From: an uncultured Clostridia bacterium
GTDB lineage: Bacteria > Bacillota > Clostridia > TANB77 > CAG-508
Reading direction: 5' to 3'
DNA: 38,183 nucleotides
Assembly: GCA_947626295.1 (NCBI GenBank)
Contig: CANQRS010000004.1
Span: forward strand, 1-38,183
The translations under genes were made by a program, and so were the position numbers. Below the pieces are notes generated by a model, which was given only the letters and a program-made list of their open reading frames with translations, was not told where the DNA came from and ran no database searches. Numbering within the stretch: the first letter of the stretch is position 1; the number at the start of each line of letters is the position of its first letter. This document shows positions 24,813-33,218 of this stretch, one piece after another.

Positions 24813-25763
24813 CTATTTCATTAAATAATAGAAAATTATTGAACTTAATTTTAAACTATCGTGTTTAATTGTACCATCTGTTGTAGTAATTAAGTCAGAT
24901 TCAATTACTTCGTAGTTAGCGTGTTTTAAATTATCATAGTCAATAATTACTTGGTCTTTTTGTTCTTCCGTAGCGTATTTTTGTAATAAATCGCGAGGTA
25001 AAAGATTATTACTAATAATTACAGCATTTATAGTATCATATCCAATATATTGCTCTAAAATATTAATGTGGTCGCTAACTGTAAAATTATCTGTTTCACC
25101 AGGTTGTGTCATAACATTACAAATATACATAACCTTGGCTTTAGAGCTAGCTATTGCTTCGGAAACTTCTGGGCAAATAAGGTGTGGCAAAATACTTGTG
25201 TAAAGACTACCCATACTTAAAATAATAAGGTCTGCATCAGCAATTTCCTGAAAAACTTCAGGTAAAATGTGAGGTTTTTCTTTGTAGAAAATTCTTTTGT
25301 AATGTTTTCTTGCAAGTGTAATTTCTTCTTCTCCTTCTATGATTTCTCCATCATCAGTTTCTCCCATTAGGGTTAAATAGTCTTCGGAAAGAGGAAGTAC
25401 AGTGTGCTCAACTCTTAGTAGTTTACTCATATATTCAATACTTGTTTTTAAATTTCCAGTTTCTTTATATAAAGAAGTAAGTATTAAATTTCCCATAGAG
25501 TGACCATTTAAATCACTATATGTAGACATTCTATATTCCATAATATCTTTTACTTCGTCAGGTAATGTAGATAAATTACTTAAAACGTGCCTGATATCCC
25601 CAACTGCTGGAGTGTAAAATTCTTTTCTTAATCTTCCTGTACTTCTTCCGTCATCAGATACAGTGATAATTGCAGTTATATCAACGGGGAAGTATTTTAA
25701 TCCTTTTAAAACTGTAGAAGTACCTGTTCCTCCACCTAAAACTACGATTTTTTTTCTTTGCAT
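24813..25763 (-). CDS. yvcK: Gluconeogenesis factor YvcK/CofD-like protein
   Basis: YvcK-family proteins bind UDP-sugars and are needed for growth on gluconeogenic carbon and for normal cell wall growth. The product (316 aa from the ATG at 25763) starts MQRKKIVVLGGGTGTSTVLKG, the family's glycine-rich entry. Further motifs: VSDDGRSTGRLR, PAVGDIRHVLSNLS, GHSMGNLI, YTSILPHLICPEV and CNVMTQPGETDNF. A longer reading starts at an ATG (25775) or TTG (25784), but AAAGGA abuts those codons; it lies 12 nt from the start used, so the start is not certain. Usual neighbours rapZ and whiA are absent. It follows the HAD gene by 28 nt. Confidence 0.92.
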   Translation of the reverse strand: MQRKKIVVLGGGTGTSTVLKGLKYFPVDITAIITVSDDGRSTGRLRKEFYTPAVGDIRHVLSNLSTLPDEVKDIMEYRMSTYSDLNGHSMGNLILTSLYKETGNLKTSIEYMSKLLRVEHTVLPLSEDYLTLMGETDDGEIIEGEEEITLARKHYKRIFYKEKPHILPEVFQEIADADLIILSMGSLYTSILPHLICPEVSEAIASSKAKVMYICNVMTQPGETDNFTVSDHINILEQYIGYDTINAVIISNNLLPRDLLQKYATEEQKDQVIIDYDNLKHANYEVIESDLITTTDGTIKHDSLKLSSIIFYYLMK

Positions 25764-25791
25764 AATTGATATCATTCCTTTCAAAATGTAT

Positions 25792-26400
25792 TTAGTTTAT
25801 TGGAATTTCCGAAAAAGTTTTATATTCATTAATATTAACATTTTCTAAATTTTGGGTTGCATATTTAGTGTTTTGCCTTCTTAATCTTATTATTTCCTTA
25901 GGGTTTTTAGAATATAATCCTAGTAAATCGTTAGGACAATCGTCAATAAAAATACCGTTTTCATAAATTATATCAAGTTCATATTTAGGGGTTGCAGTTA
26001 TGTAACACGCATCAAAATAATTTGAAATTTGTGAGCCTGCAATTTTTAGTGATTGAAAATAAATGCTATCTTTACAATAAGATAAAATATATAATTTATG
26101 ATTTTGGGATTTTAGTTTTTTTAAAAATGGAATAGAGTCACTAAAAATTAAATCTTTTCCATTTAATATAGTGTTAGTTAAACAATTATTAATTGGTGTC
26201 ATATTTAAGTTATATTTGTTTGAAAAATGTATAGGTAAATCAAATATATTGTTATTAAATATTGTTTTACATTCTTCAAGTAATTGCTCGGAATTGAGCT
26301 CTTTTTGTTGAGTGATTGATGATATTATAGAATTGAACATTCTATCAAGTAATTTTTTTGTATCAAAAAGTGTATTATCAAAATCTATATAATAATTCAT
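25792..26400 (-). CDS. HAD-superfamily hydrolase-like protein
   Basis: 202 aa from the ATG at 26400, with AAAGGA about 10 nt upstream (an in-frame extension upstream has no site). Motif I is DFDNTLFD (about 5-12), with both catalytic Asp positions present; a motif II-like LSYC segment occurs about residue 110 and motif III/IV-like IFIDDCPND about 163-171. This fits a small HAD phosphatase, possibly nucleotidase-like; the substrate is not evident. Probably cotranscribed with yvcK. Confidence 0.8.
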   Translation of the reverse strand: MNYYIDFDNTLFDTKKLLDRMFNSIISSITQQKELNSEQLLEECKTIFNNNIFDLPIHFSNKYNLNMTPINNCLTNTILNGKDLIFSDSIPFLKKLKSQNHKLYILSYCKDSIYFQSLKIAGSQISNYFDACYITATPKYELDIIYENGIFIDDCPNDLLGLYSKNPKEIIRLRRQNTKYATQNLENVNINEYKTFSEIPIN

Positions 26401-26492
26401 AATACAACATCCTTTCCATTTTTTATACATTATCATAAAAATATTTAAAAGTCAATGTGTAGAAAATATTATGCAATAAAAAATAAAAATAC

Positions 26493-26521
26493 TTGCATAT
26501 AAATAGCAAAAATGGTATAAT
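26493..26521 (+). promoter_or_regulatory. Sigma-A promoter for the LOG-family gene
   Basis: TTGCAT at 26493-26498, 17-bp spacer, TATAAT at 26516-26521. Lies in the divergent gap shared with the minus-strand HAD gene. Confidence 0.75.
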
Positions 26522-26590
26522 ATAAAAATGTGATTACAAAAAGATTAAGAAAGCATTTATATTTGTGCTTAAAGAAAGGAATGTGATAAA

Positions 26591-27172
26591 ATGAACATAA
26601 CGGTATATGGAGCAGCTAGTAGTTTAATAGATGAAACATATAAAGAGGCTGGAAGAGAATTAGGAAGAAAAATGGTAGATAGAAAATGTGGACTCGTATT
26701 TGGTGGAGGGGCTAATGGTATGATGGGAGCTTTGGCTGAAGGAGTATATGAAAGAGAAGGATATATTTTAGGAGTAGTACCAAAGTTTTTTAGAGAAGCA
26801 AATGCGGAGATTTCTTTTACAAAATGTTCTGAATATATTTATACAGAAACAGTGAGAGAACGTAAACGTGCAATGGAGGAGAATGGTGAGGCTTTTGTTA
26901 TAACACCAGGAGGAATAGGAACATTAGATGAGTTTTTTGAAATTTTAACTTTAAAACAATTGGGAAGACATAATAAAGCGATTGTTATATATGATATCAA
27001 TGGATTTTTTAAAGAATTAGATGAAATGATGACTAAATATATAGAAGAAAAATTTATAACAGAAGATTGCAAAGATTTATATAAAGTATGTTCAAATGCA
27101 GATGAAGTTTTAGATTATATATTAAGTTATAATCCAGAAGATATAGATTTATCAAAAGTAAAAATAAGATAA
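26591..27172 (+). CDS. LOG-family protein (nucleotide 5'-monophosphate phosphoribohydrolase-like)
   Basis: 193 aa. LOG proteins cleave the ribose-base bond of (cytokinin) nucleoside monophosphates; in bacteria they act as nucleotide hydrolases, often annotated TIGR00730. Motifs: VYGAASS (N-terminus), LVFGGGANGMMGALAEG (about 36-52), and the signature PGGIGTLDEFFE (about 106-117, PGGxGTxxE) with the catalytic Arg/Glu environment (ETVRERKRAM) before it. AAAGGAATG precedes the ATG. It stands between a promoter and the hairpin before the RNHCP gene. Confidence 0.92.
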   Translation: MNITVYGAASSLIDETYKEAGRELGRKMVDRKCGLVFGGGANGMMGALAEGVYEREGYILGVVPKFFREANAEISFTKCSEYIYTETVRERKRAMEENGEAFVITPGGIGTLDEFFEILTLKQLGRHNKAIVIYDINGFFKELDEMMTKYIEEKFITEDCKDLYKVCSNADEVLDYILSYNPEDIDLSKVKIR

Positions 27173-27180
27173 AGGAGGAA

Positions 27181-27212
27181 ATATGACAGATTTTTTATAA
27201 AATCTGTCATAT
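27181..27212 (+). promoter_or_regulatory. Perfect 14-bp hairpin between a strong ribosome binding site and the RNHCP gene
   Basis: ATATGACAGATTTT (27181-27194) pairs perfectly with AAAATCTGTCATAT (27199-27212), loop TTAT. AAAGGAGG stands directly upstream (27171-27178) and would serve a 5-codon ORF (ATG 27183, stop at 27198-27200) located inside the hairpin. No T run follows, so it is not a standard terminator. If folded, it would bring the ribosome binding site to about 12 nt from the ATG at 27220. Confidence 0.6.
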
Positions 27213-27219
27213 AAATTTT

Positions 27220-27537
27220 ATGTTAGAGGTAAAAAAGTTTACGGAAATAGATGAAGAATTTGTTTGTGATAATTGCGGAAAAAAGGTAAGTAAATTAGGA
27301 TATTCGTGTAGAAATCATTGTCCATATTGTTTACATTCAAAACATATTGATAAAAATCCGGGAGATAGGAAAGAAAAATGTTATGGCGATTTAGAACCTA
27401 TTGGTATAGAAATAAGTAATAAAAAGGGATATATAATTATTTTTAAATGTAAAAAATGTGGTGCAATTAGAAGAAATAAGGCTGCTGAAGATGATAATAT
27501 GGAATTAATAATAAAATTATCAGTGGCAAGTAAATAA
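27220..27537 (+). CDS. RNHCP-domain zinc-ribbon protein
   Basis: 105 aa. Contains the eponymous motif CRNHCPYCLHSKH (about 30-42) of the RNHCP domain, flanked by two further metal-type pairs: CDNCGKK (about 17-23) and CKKCGAIRRNKA (about 76-87). This suggests two zinc-binding sites. The biochemical role of the family is unknown. The ATG has no ribosome binding site immediately upstream; the nearest strong one is on the far side of the 14-bp hairpin. It lies 47 nt after the LOG-family gene and is probably cotranscribed. Confidence 0.85.
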   Translation: MLEVKKFTEIDEEFVCDNCGKKVSKLGYSCRNHCPYCLHSKHIDKNPGDRKEKCYGDLEPIGIEISNKKGYIIIFKCKKCGAIRRNKAAEDDNMELIIKLSVASK

Positions 27538-27553
27538 ATTTTTTTATTATTGT

Positions 27554-27581
27554 AACAAAATTGTAAAAAATCCATAATATA
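27554..27581 (+). promoter_or_regulatory. Possible sigma-K-like promoter before the Gly/Cys-rich mini-protein
   Basis: AACA at 27554-27557, about 15 bp, then CATAATATA at 27573-27581, matching the CATAnnnTA -10 of mother-cell sigma-K/E promoters. In sequence this AT-rich such a match can arise by chance; the spore-like product makes it worth noting. Confidence 0.25.
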
Positions 27582-27638
27582 AAATTAAGAAAGATTTTAA
27601 TATTTTTCTACATAAAAAATAAAGGAGGATTTTTATAA

Positions 27639-27821
27639 ATGCCAGATAATAATGGAGCAAATTTATTTACGGCACCAGTAGAAAATAGAAACTGTGGTTG
27701 TAATGGTAACGGAGGAATTTTTGGAAATATTGGATGTGGAGGAGATAGTGAAATACTATTTTTCATAATAATATTTTTATTATTATTTACAAATTTTGGT
27801 TGCTGTTGTGGAAATAGGTAA
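27639..27821 (+). CDS. Small Gly/Cys/Asn-rich membrane protein, spore-coat-like
   Basis: 60 aa, with AAAGGAGG 9 nt before the ATG. The N-terminal half is Asn/Gly/Cys-rich (NCGCNGNGGIFGNIGCGG), the C-terminal half one hydrophobic helix (ILFFIIIFLLLFTNFG) ending CCCGNR. Such short Gly-rich proteins with one C-terminal helix are common as YjcZ-like or other spore-associated proteins in Firmicutes; the match is by composition only. It is a single-gene unit closed by a strong terminator. Confidence 0.65.
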   Translation: MPDNNGANLFTAPVENRNCGCNGNGGIFGNIGCGGDSEILFFIIIFLLLFTNFGCCCGNR

Positions 27822-27834
27822 ATTTTTTAAAATT

Positions 27835-27881
27835 AAAATCTTATTTTGCGTAGATTATTAAAGCAAAATAAGATTTTTTTT
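27835..27881 (+). terminator. Terminator of the Gly/Cys-rich protein gene
   Basis: Perfect 15-bp stem AAAATCTTATTTTGC (27835-27849) / GCAAAATAAGATTTT (27863-27877) with a continuing T run. Confidence 0.88.
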
Positions 27882-27919
27882 AATGTGCAAATAAATTTAT
27901 AAAAAATTTTCAAAAAAAC

Positions 27920-27948
27920 TTTACTTTTTTATAAGGATTGGGTACAAT
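27920..27948 (+). promoter_or_regulatory. Sigma-A promoter for the 28014-32648 gene run
   Basis: TTTACT at 27920-27925, 17-bp spacer, TACAAT at 27943-27948. Confidence 0.55.
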
Positions 27949-28013
27949 ATAAGAGGAAAAATGTAGAAAAATGTATCAAAAGAAAAAATTAAAGTTGAAA
28001 GGGGTATCAAATA

Positions 28014-29303
28014 ATGAAAATCCTAATGTTAACGTGGGAATATCCACCAAGAGTTGTTGGAGGGATAGCAAGAGTTGTAAATGATTTATCAAAAAGATTA
28101 ATAAAAGATGGGCATCAAGTAACAGTTGTTACATACAAAGAAGGAAATGTACCTTATTATGAAGTAGATAAAGGAGTAGAAGTATATAGAGTAGACAACT
28201 TCATAATAAATGCTAATAATTTTATTGATTGGATTATGCAATTAAATTTCAATTTAGTAGCAAAAGCTTCTGAAATAATGCAGAAGCAGGGAAAATTTGA
28301 TGTAATTCATGCACACGATTGGTTAGTTGCATACGCAGCAAAGACTTTGAAACACTCTTACGATATACCGCTTATATCAACTATACACGCAACAGAATCT
28401 GGAAGAAATAGTGGAATTAGAGATGAACAACAAAAATATATAAATGATACAGAATGGATGTTGACTTATGAATCTACAGAAGTAATAGTAAATAGCAATT
28501 ATATGAAAGGTGAATTACAAAGACTATTTGGACTACCTTTTGAGAAAATAAATGTAATACCAAATGGAGTAAATCCACTTAATTATTCTGGAATAGAAAG
28601 AGATTATGACTTTAGAAGAAGATTTGCAATGGATAATGAAAAAATGATTTTATTTATAGGTAGATTAGTATATGAAAAGGGGATACAGCATTTAATTGCT
28701 GCAATGCCTAAGATTTTAAGTCGCTATAATGATGCCAAGCTTGTTGTTGCAGGAAAAGGCGGAATGATTGATGAATTAAGGGCACAGGCAAATTATTTAG
28801 GAATTGGAGAAAAAGTATATTTTGCAGGATATGTAAATGGAAAAGATGTAAATAAATTATATAAAGCTGCAGATATATCGGTATTTCCAAGCACTTATGA
28901 GCCATTTGGAATAGTGGCATTAGAAGCTATGCTTGCGGAAACTCCAGTTGTAGTATCAGATATTGGAGGGTTAAATGAAATTGTTCAGCATAGAGAAAAT
29001 GGAATGAAATGCTATGCAGGAAATGCAAATTCAATAGCAGATTCAATTTTAGAGTTATTGTTTGACCCACAATTATGTGCAAATGTGGTGAAAAAAGCAA
29101 AGTCAAAAGTAAGAAATGAATATAATTGGAATAAAATTGCTCAAGATACGCATTTTATATATAAGAAGGCAATATGTGAAACTGTTGCAGAAAAACAGCG
29201 TAAGGAAATTGAACAAGCTAAAGCTGGTAAGGTTAAGAAGTCAAAAGAAAGTGATTTAAAGAAGCTTATACCATTTAGCAGAAAAAATCAAGCTTATGCA
29301 TAA
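28014..29303 (+). CDS. Family 4 glycosyltransferase (glycogen-synthase-like)
   Basis: 429 aa. N-terminal MLTWEYPPRVVGGIARVV (4-21) is the GT4/GT5 acceptor-domain start; FDVIHAHDWLVAYAA, NVIPNGVNP, ILFIGRLVYEKGIQHLI and the EX7E motif in YEPFGIVALEAMLAE follow in order, with VVSDIGGLNEIV. The C-terminal 40 residues are a charged Lys/Glu tail not typical of the family. AAGGGG precedes the ATG. Often found annotated as glycogen synthase-like, but the acceptor is uncertain: the next genes are not glycogen genes. Confidence 0.88.
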   Translation: MKILMLTWEYPPRVVGGIARVVNDLSKRLIKDGHQVTVVTYKEGNVPYYEVDKGVEVYRVDNFIINANNFIDWIMQLNFNLVAKASEIMQKQGKFDVIHAHDWLVAYAAKTLKHSYDIPLISTIHATESGRNSGIRDEQQKYINDTEWMLTYESTEVIVNSNYMKGELQRLFGLPFEKINVIPNGVNPLNYSGIERDYDFRRRFAMDNEKMILFIGRLVYEKGIQHLIAAMPKILSRYNDAKLVVAGKGGMIDELRAQANYLGIGEKVYFAGYVNGKDVNKLYKAADISVFPSTYEPFGIVALEAMLAETPVVVSDIGGLNEIVQHRENGMKCYAGNANSIADSILELLFDPQLCANVVKKAKSKVRNEYNWNKIAQDTHFIYKKAICETVAEKQRKEIEQAKAGKVKKSKESDLKKLIPFSRKNQAYA

Positions 29304-29321
29304 TGAAAGGAAAGTGAAAGA

Positions 29322-29660
29322 ATGATAGTTTATGATACGGCAAATAAGTTAGCACAAGAGATAAAGGAGTCAGAAGAATATGTAAATTACAAAATGGCAA
29401 AACAGGTTATAGACTTAAATACTGAATTAAAGAAGAAAATCAATGAGTTTGAAATGGCAAGATATGAACAACAAATAGCTGCTATGCAAGAAGGAAAAAA
29501 TGATGAAGAAAAAATTAAGTATGTTCAAGAATTATATGCTAACTTAATAGAACAAGAAGAGGCTAAGAAATATTTTGACGCTGAATTGAAGTTTAATATT
29601 ATGCTTGGAGATGTTAATAAAATTATATCTGAAGCAGTAAGAGATGTTATTGAGGGATAA
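29322..29660 (+). CDS. YlbF-family regulator
   Basis: 112 aa, all-helical. MIVYDTANKLAQEIKESEEYVNYKMAK at the N-terminus is characteristic of the YlbF/YmcA (Com_YlbF) family, whose Bacillus members form the Y-complex that modulates RNase Y and development. A short hydrophobic-heptad C-terminal helix ends at DVIEG. It lies 18 nt after the glycosyltransferase and 11 nt before the YqeG gene. Whether it corresponds to YlbF, YmcA or a paralogue cannot be told. Confidence 0.85.
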   Translation: MIVYDTANKLAQEIKESEEYVNYKMAKQVIDLNTELKKKINEFEMARYEQQIAAMQEGKNDEEKIKYVQELYANLIEQEEAKKYFDAELKFNIMLGDVNKIISEAVRDVIEG

Positions 29661-29671
29661 GGTGGCAAAAT

Positions 29672-30157
29672 ATGATTATATATCCAGATGTATATTTAAA
29701 AAGTGTACAAGATATTACAATACAATTTTTAAGGGAAAAGAATATAAAAGCCTTGATTTTAGATGTAGATAACACATTAATTGATTATAATAGTGAATTA
29801 AAAAGTGAAACTATAAAGTGGGCAAAAGAATTAAAAATGCAAGGGATAATAATGTATATATTATCAAATACTAATAAGGTAGAAAAAGTAAAAATGGTGG
29901 CAGACAAATTGGAGGTACCTTACAAGTTGTTTGCACAAAAGCCTTTTAAGAAAGGCTTTCTTGAGGTAAAAAAGGAAATAGAGATGGAGTCAGCAAATAT
30001 TGGAGTTGTCGGAGACCAAATTTTTACTGATATAATCGGAGGGAATAGATGTAAGATGTTTACAATACTTGTTGACCCCATAGGTAAAAAAGATTTTTGG
30101 TATACAGCGTGGAAAAGACCAATAGAAAATAAAATAAAACAAAAGTTAAAACGTTAA
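29672..30157 (+). CDS. yqeG: YqeG-family HAD IIIA phosphatase
   Basis: 161 aa. HAD motif I LILDVDNTLIDYNSE (about 28-42), motif II LSNTNKVEKV, the conserved YKLFAQKPFKKGF stretch with the motif III Lys, and motif IV VVGDQIFTDIIGGNR. The early position of motif I, the KP segment and the size identify the YqeG family of phosphatases (phosphatidylglycerophosphate phosphatase-like). Tightly spaced on both sides (11 and 13 nt), hence in the same operon. Confidence 0.9.
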   Translation: MIIYPDVYLKSVQDITIQFLREKNIKALILDVDNTLIDYNSELKSETIKWAKELKMQGIIMYILSNTNKVEKVKMVADKLEVPYKLFAQKPFKKGFLEVKKEIEMESANIGVVGDQIFTDIIGGNRCKMFTILVDPIGKKDFWYTAWKRPIENKIKQKLKR

Positions 30158-30170
30158 ACGCAGAGAGGAT

Positions 30171-30938
30171 ATGATAATTTTTATGTATTTTAATGATGTA
30201 AATATAGGATACTATATATTAGTATCGATATTAGGCTTATTTATTGGAGAACTGGTAAATTGGATGTGTAAGAGGTTGCCAGAGCACAAAAAAGTATTTT
30301 CAATAAGTTCTCTAAAAGAATATACAAAAGAGTTTAATCCTAATTATATAATTATGATAATTACGGCGGTATTATATGTATCAATATTGTATAAATATGG
30401 AATAAAAAGTACATTAGTAGAAAATTTGGATTTAATAAAATATTTGATTTTAACGCCGATGTTATTAGCAGCATTTATAATTGATTACAGATTACAAATT
30501 ATACCAAATAGATTAACTCTTACAATGTTTGAAATAGGACTAATTTTTGCATTTTTATATGGACTTTCAAATATAGCGATATCAATTAATATGTTACTTG
30601 GAATGTTAGTAGGCGGAGGAATATTTTTAGGAATTACATTACTTGGAGGTTTGTTTTATGGGAAAGAGGCAATGGGATTAGGTGATGTAAAACTTATGGG
30701 AGCATTAGGATTATTTTTTGGATTAACAAATATAATAATAATAGCTTTAGTATCTTTTTTAGTTGGAGCAATAATAAGTGTGATTTTAATAATAACTAAA
30801 AAAAGTGGCTCAGACCAATATATGGCATTTGGACCATTTATTGTTTTAGCAACATTTGTAATGATTTTTGTGCCTTATGATGTAATAAAAGTAATTTTAT
30901 TAAATGTGTTTACACTTGGACTTTATAACAGAAATTAG
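30171..30938 (+). CDS. Type IV prepilin peptidase (A24 aspartic protease)
   Basis: 255 aa, about seven membrane helices. Catalytic aspartates are visible in FIIDYRLQIIPNRLT (about 102-116) and in AMGLGDVKLMGALGLFFG (GxGDxK, about 164-181). The cytoplasmic N-terminal methylase-type zinc region (two CxxC pairs) of classical PilD is missing; only CKRLPEHKK remains, so it may cleave without methylating. AGAGAGG lies very close to the ATG at 30171; an in-frame ATG at 30183 is an alternative. No type IV pilin genes are in this window. Confidence 0.85.
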   Translation: MIIFMYFNDVNIGYYILVSILGLFIGELVNWMCKRLPEHKKVFSISSLKEYTKEFNPNYIIMIITAVLYVSILYKYGIKSTLVENLDLIKYLILTPMLLAAFIIDYRLQIIPNRLTLTMFEIGLIFAFLYGLSNIAISINMLLGMLVGGGIFLGITLLGGLFYGKEAMGLGDVKLMGALGLFFGLTNIIIIALVSFLVGAIISVILIITKKSGSDQYMAFGPFIVLATFVMIFVPYDVIKVILLNVFTLGLYNRN

Positions 30939-30962
30939 TTTTAGAAAGGACGTTAGAGATAT

Positions 30963-32021
30963 ATGAATGATAGGATTCAAACATTAAGAAATAGAATGGC
31001 AGGACAAAATATACAAGGAATGATAATAGCGAATCCCGTGAATGTTAAATATTTAACAGGAATAGATGCAGAAGGAATTTTTTTAATTACTAGAAAGGAA
31101 AATATATATATAACTGATGGTAGATATATAGAATATGTAAATAGTGTTCTTACTCCATTTGATGATATAATAGTTGATAATTACAGAAATATTTCAAAAG
31201 ATGAGTATGAGAACTTTTTTATGTTTTGTGAAAATGTTGGATTTGAAGAAAATTATGTTACTTATGAAAAATATAAGGAATATATGTATAAATATAAAAT
31301 CCATAATTTTGTGGAGTCAGAATCACTTATTTCTACTATTAGAAGTATAAAAGATAAACAGGAAATCGAAAATATAAAAAAAGCTTGTAATGTTACTGAC
31401 AAATGTTTTGAATTTTTATTAAAATATATCAAACCTGGAATGACAGAGAAACAAATTGCAAGAAGGATAGATGATTTTTATAATGAAAATGCTGATGGAA
31501 TATCATTTGATACAATAGTTGCATCTGGTGAGAATTCGTCGAAGCCACATTTTTTACCTACAGATAGGAAAATTCAGAAAAGAGATATAATTACTATAGA
31601 TATGGGCTGTAAGGTAAATGGGTACTGTTCAGATATGACCAGGACAATTTTTTTAGGTGAGCCTACGGAAATGCAAAAAAAAGTGTATGATTTAGTTTTA
31701 AAAAATCAGAACAGTGTTTTAGAAAAGATTAGGGAAGGAACGAATATAAAAATATTGGTGCAAGAAGTTATAAGTGATTTTAAATTGTACGGATATGACT
31801 TAATTCACGGCTTAGGGCACGGCGTAGGAATGGAAATTCACGAAAAGCCATTTTTCAATCCTGTTAATGATAGTTTTTTAAAAGAGAATATGATTATAAC
31901 TGATGAACCTGGTATTTATATTGCAGGAAATTTTGGAATAAGGATAGAAGATACAATACTGGTAACAAAGGAAGGAGCATCGGTATTGACAGAATCTAAT
32001 AAAGAGTGTATAATAATATAG
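30963..32021 (+). CDS. Xaa-Pro aminopeptidase (M24B)
   Basis: 352 aa. N-terminal creatinase-like domain (about 1-125), then a pita-bread M24 catalytic domain. Metal ligands can be placed in DMGCKVNGYCSDMTRTI (two Asp), HGLGHGVGMEIHE (His), and TDEPGIYI and FGIRIEDT (two Glu). Length is as expected. It precedes efp, the usual partner in Firmicutes. A 6-bp AGGTTT/AAACCT hairpin without a T run (32025-32051) lies between the two. Confidence 0.93.
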   Translation: MNDRIQTLRNRMAGQNIQGMIIANPVNVKYLTGIDAEGIFLITRKENIYITDGRYIEYVNSVLTPFDDIIVDNYRNISKDEYENFFMFCENVGFEENYVTYEKYKEYMYKYKIHNFVESESLISTIRSIKDKQEIENIKKACNVTDKCFEFLLKYIKPGMTEKQIARRIDDFYNENADGISFDTIVASGENSSKPHFLPTDRKIQKRDIITIDMGCKVNGYCSDMTRTIFLGEPTEMQKKVYDLVLKNQNSVLEKIREGTNIKILVQEVISDFKLYGYDLIHGLGHGVGMEIHEKPFFNPVNDSFLKENMIITDEPGIYIAGNFGIRIEDTILVTKEGASVLTESNKECIII

Positions 32022-32081
32022 TCGAGGTTTATAGGTATAACCATAAAACCTAAATATTTTAATAATACAAGGAGAAATGAT

Positions 32082-32648
32082 ATGGCAGCAGTTTATTCAG
32101 CAGGAGATTTTAGAAACGGAACAACATTTGAAATGGAAGGAAATGTATATAGAGTAGTAGAATTTCAACACGTTAAACCTGGAAAAGGTTCAGCATTTGT
32201 AAGAACAAAATTAAAAAATGTAATAACAGGAGCAGTTTTAGAAAAAACATTTAATCCTTCAGATAAATTTCCAGCAGCAGAAATTGAGAAAAAAGAAATG
32301 CAATATTTATATAATGATGGTGATTTATATTATTTTATGGATAATGATACTTATGACCAAATGCCATTAAATAAGGAGCAATTAGGAGATTGTTTAAAAT
32401 ACTTGAAGGAAAATATGCAAGTAAAGATTTTATCATTTAAAGGAAACGTATTTGCCGTTGAACCACCTATATTTGTAGAGTTGGAAGTTACATATACAGA
32501 ACCTGGATTTGCAGGTAATACTACTACAACATCAGGAAAGCCAGCAACATTAGAAACAGGTTTAGAATTACAAGTGCCTATGTTTGTAAATATAGGAGAT
32601 GTATTAAGAATAGACACACGTACGTGTGAATATATGGAGAGAGTATAG
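32082..32648 (+). CDS. efp: Elongation factor P
   Basis: EF-P rescues ribosomes stalled at polyproline. The 188-aa product shows [37 protein letters not shown]; the lysine in PGKGSAF is the tip residue that is modified in other lineages. The C-terminal domain ([39 protein letters not shown]) is typical. AAGGAG lies before the ATG. It is closed by a hairpin terminator. Confidence 0.97.
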   Translation: MAAVYSAGDFRNGTTFEMEGNVYRVVEFQHVKPGKGSAFVRTKLKNVITGAVLEKTFNPSDKFPAAEIEKKEMQYLYNDGDLYYFMDNDTYDQMPLNKEQLGDCLKYLKENMQVKILSFKGNVFAVEPPIFVELEVTYTEPGFAGNTTTTSGKPATLETGLELQVPMFVNIGDVLRIDTRTCEYMERV

Positions 32649-32681
32649 AGTATAAGAGGAGTTTACTTTTGTACTCTTTTT
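32647..32681 (+). terminator. Terminator of efp
   Basis: A 9-bp stem with one G:U pair (32647-32655 with 32669-32677, AGAGTATAA/TTGTACTCT), then TTTT; its first two bases overlap the efp stop codon. Confidence 0.7.
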
Positions 32682-32717
32682 GTGGAATATAATATATAGC
32701 AAAAAATGGAGGAAAAA

Positions 32718-33143
32718 ATGAAGAAAAATATTAATAAAGACGAAATAGTAAAAAAAGGAAATAAAACATTAACAGAATTTAAAAAATTTATATCAAAAGG
32801 AAATGCAATGGATTTAGCAGTTGGTGTAATTATAGGTTCTGCATTTGGAAAGATTGTTTCATCAATAGTTGATGATATTTTAATGCCACTTATAGGAGTA
32901 CTAATCGGGGGTATAGATTTTTCGAGTTTAAGTTTAAAAATAGGAAATGCTTCTATAACTTATGGAAACTTTATACAAAATGTAATAGACTTTTTAATTA
33001 TTGCAGTTTGTATCTTCTTTATTGTAAAAGTTATGAAAAAGTTAGAAAAGAAACAGGATAAGGAAGAAGAAGTAAAAAAAGAGCCAAATACTATGTTATT
33101 AGAAGAAATTAGAGATTTATTAAAAGAAAGTCAAAATAACTAA
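32718..33143 (+). CDS. mscL: Large-conductance mechanosensitive channel MscL
   Basis: Start set at the ATG at 32718 (GGAGG ends 5 nt upstream); the ATG at 32706 lies partly within the ribosome binding site. The 141-aa product shows KFISKGNAMDLAVGVIIGSAFGKIVSS (cytoplasmic N-helix and TM1), ILMPLIGVLIGG, TYGNFIQNVIDFLIIAVCIFFIVK (TM2) and a C-terminal charged helix ending MLLEEIRDLLKE, the conserved bundle. It acts as an emergency valve under hypo-osmotic shock. Confidence 0.96.
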   Translation: MKKNINKDEIVKKGNKTLTEFKKFISKGNAMDLAVGVIIGSAFGKIVSSIVDDILMPLIGVLIGGIDFSSLSLKIGNASITYGNFIQNVIDFLIIAVCIFFIVKVMKKLEKKQDKEEEVKKEPNTMLLEEIRDLLKESQNN

Positions 33144-33158
33144 AAATAATTTATAATT

Positions 33159-33200
33159 AATAAACAAGCTATTAATAATATAAAATAGCTTGTTTATTTT
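33159..33200. terminator. Bidirectional terminator between mscL and the alpha/beta hydrolase gene
   Basis: Perfect 15-bp stem AATAAACAAGCTATT (33159-33173) / AATAGCTTGTTTATT (33184-33198) with T on one side and A on the other. Confidence 0.88.
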
Positions 33201-33218
33201 AGATGTTTTAAATTTGTT

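Noticed and set aside
27181-27212. Hairpin after the LOG-family gene read as a rho-independent terminator
   Set aside because: No T run follows the 3' arm, and a strong ribosome binding site stands directly before it.
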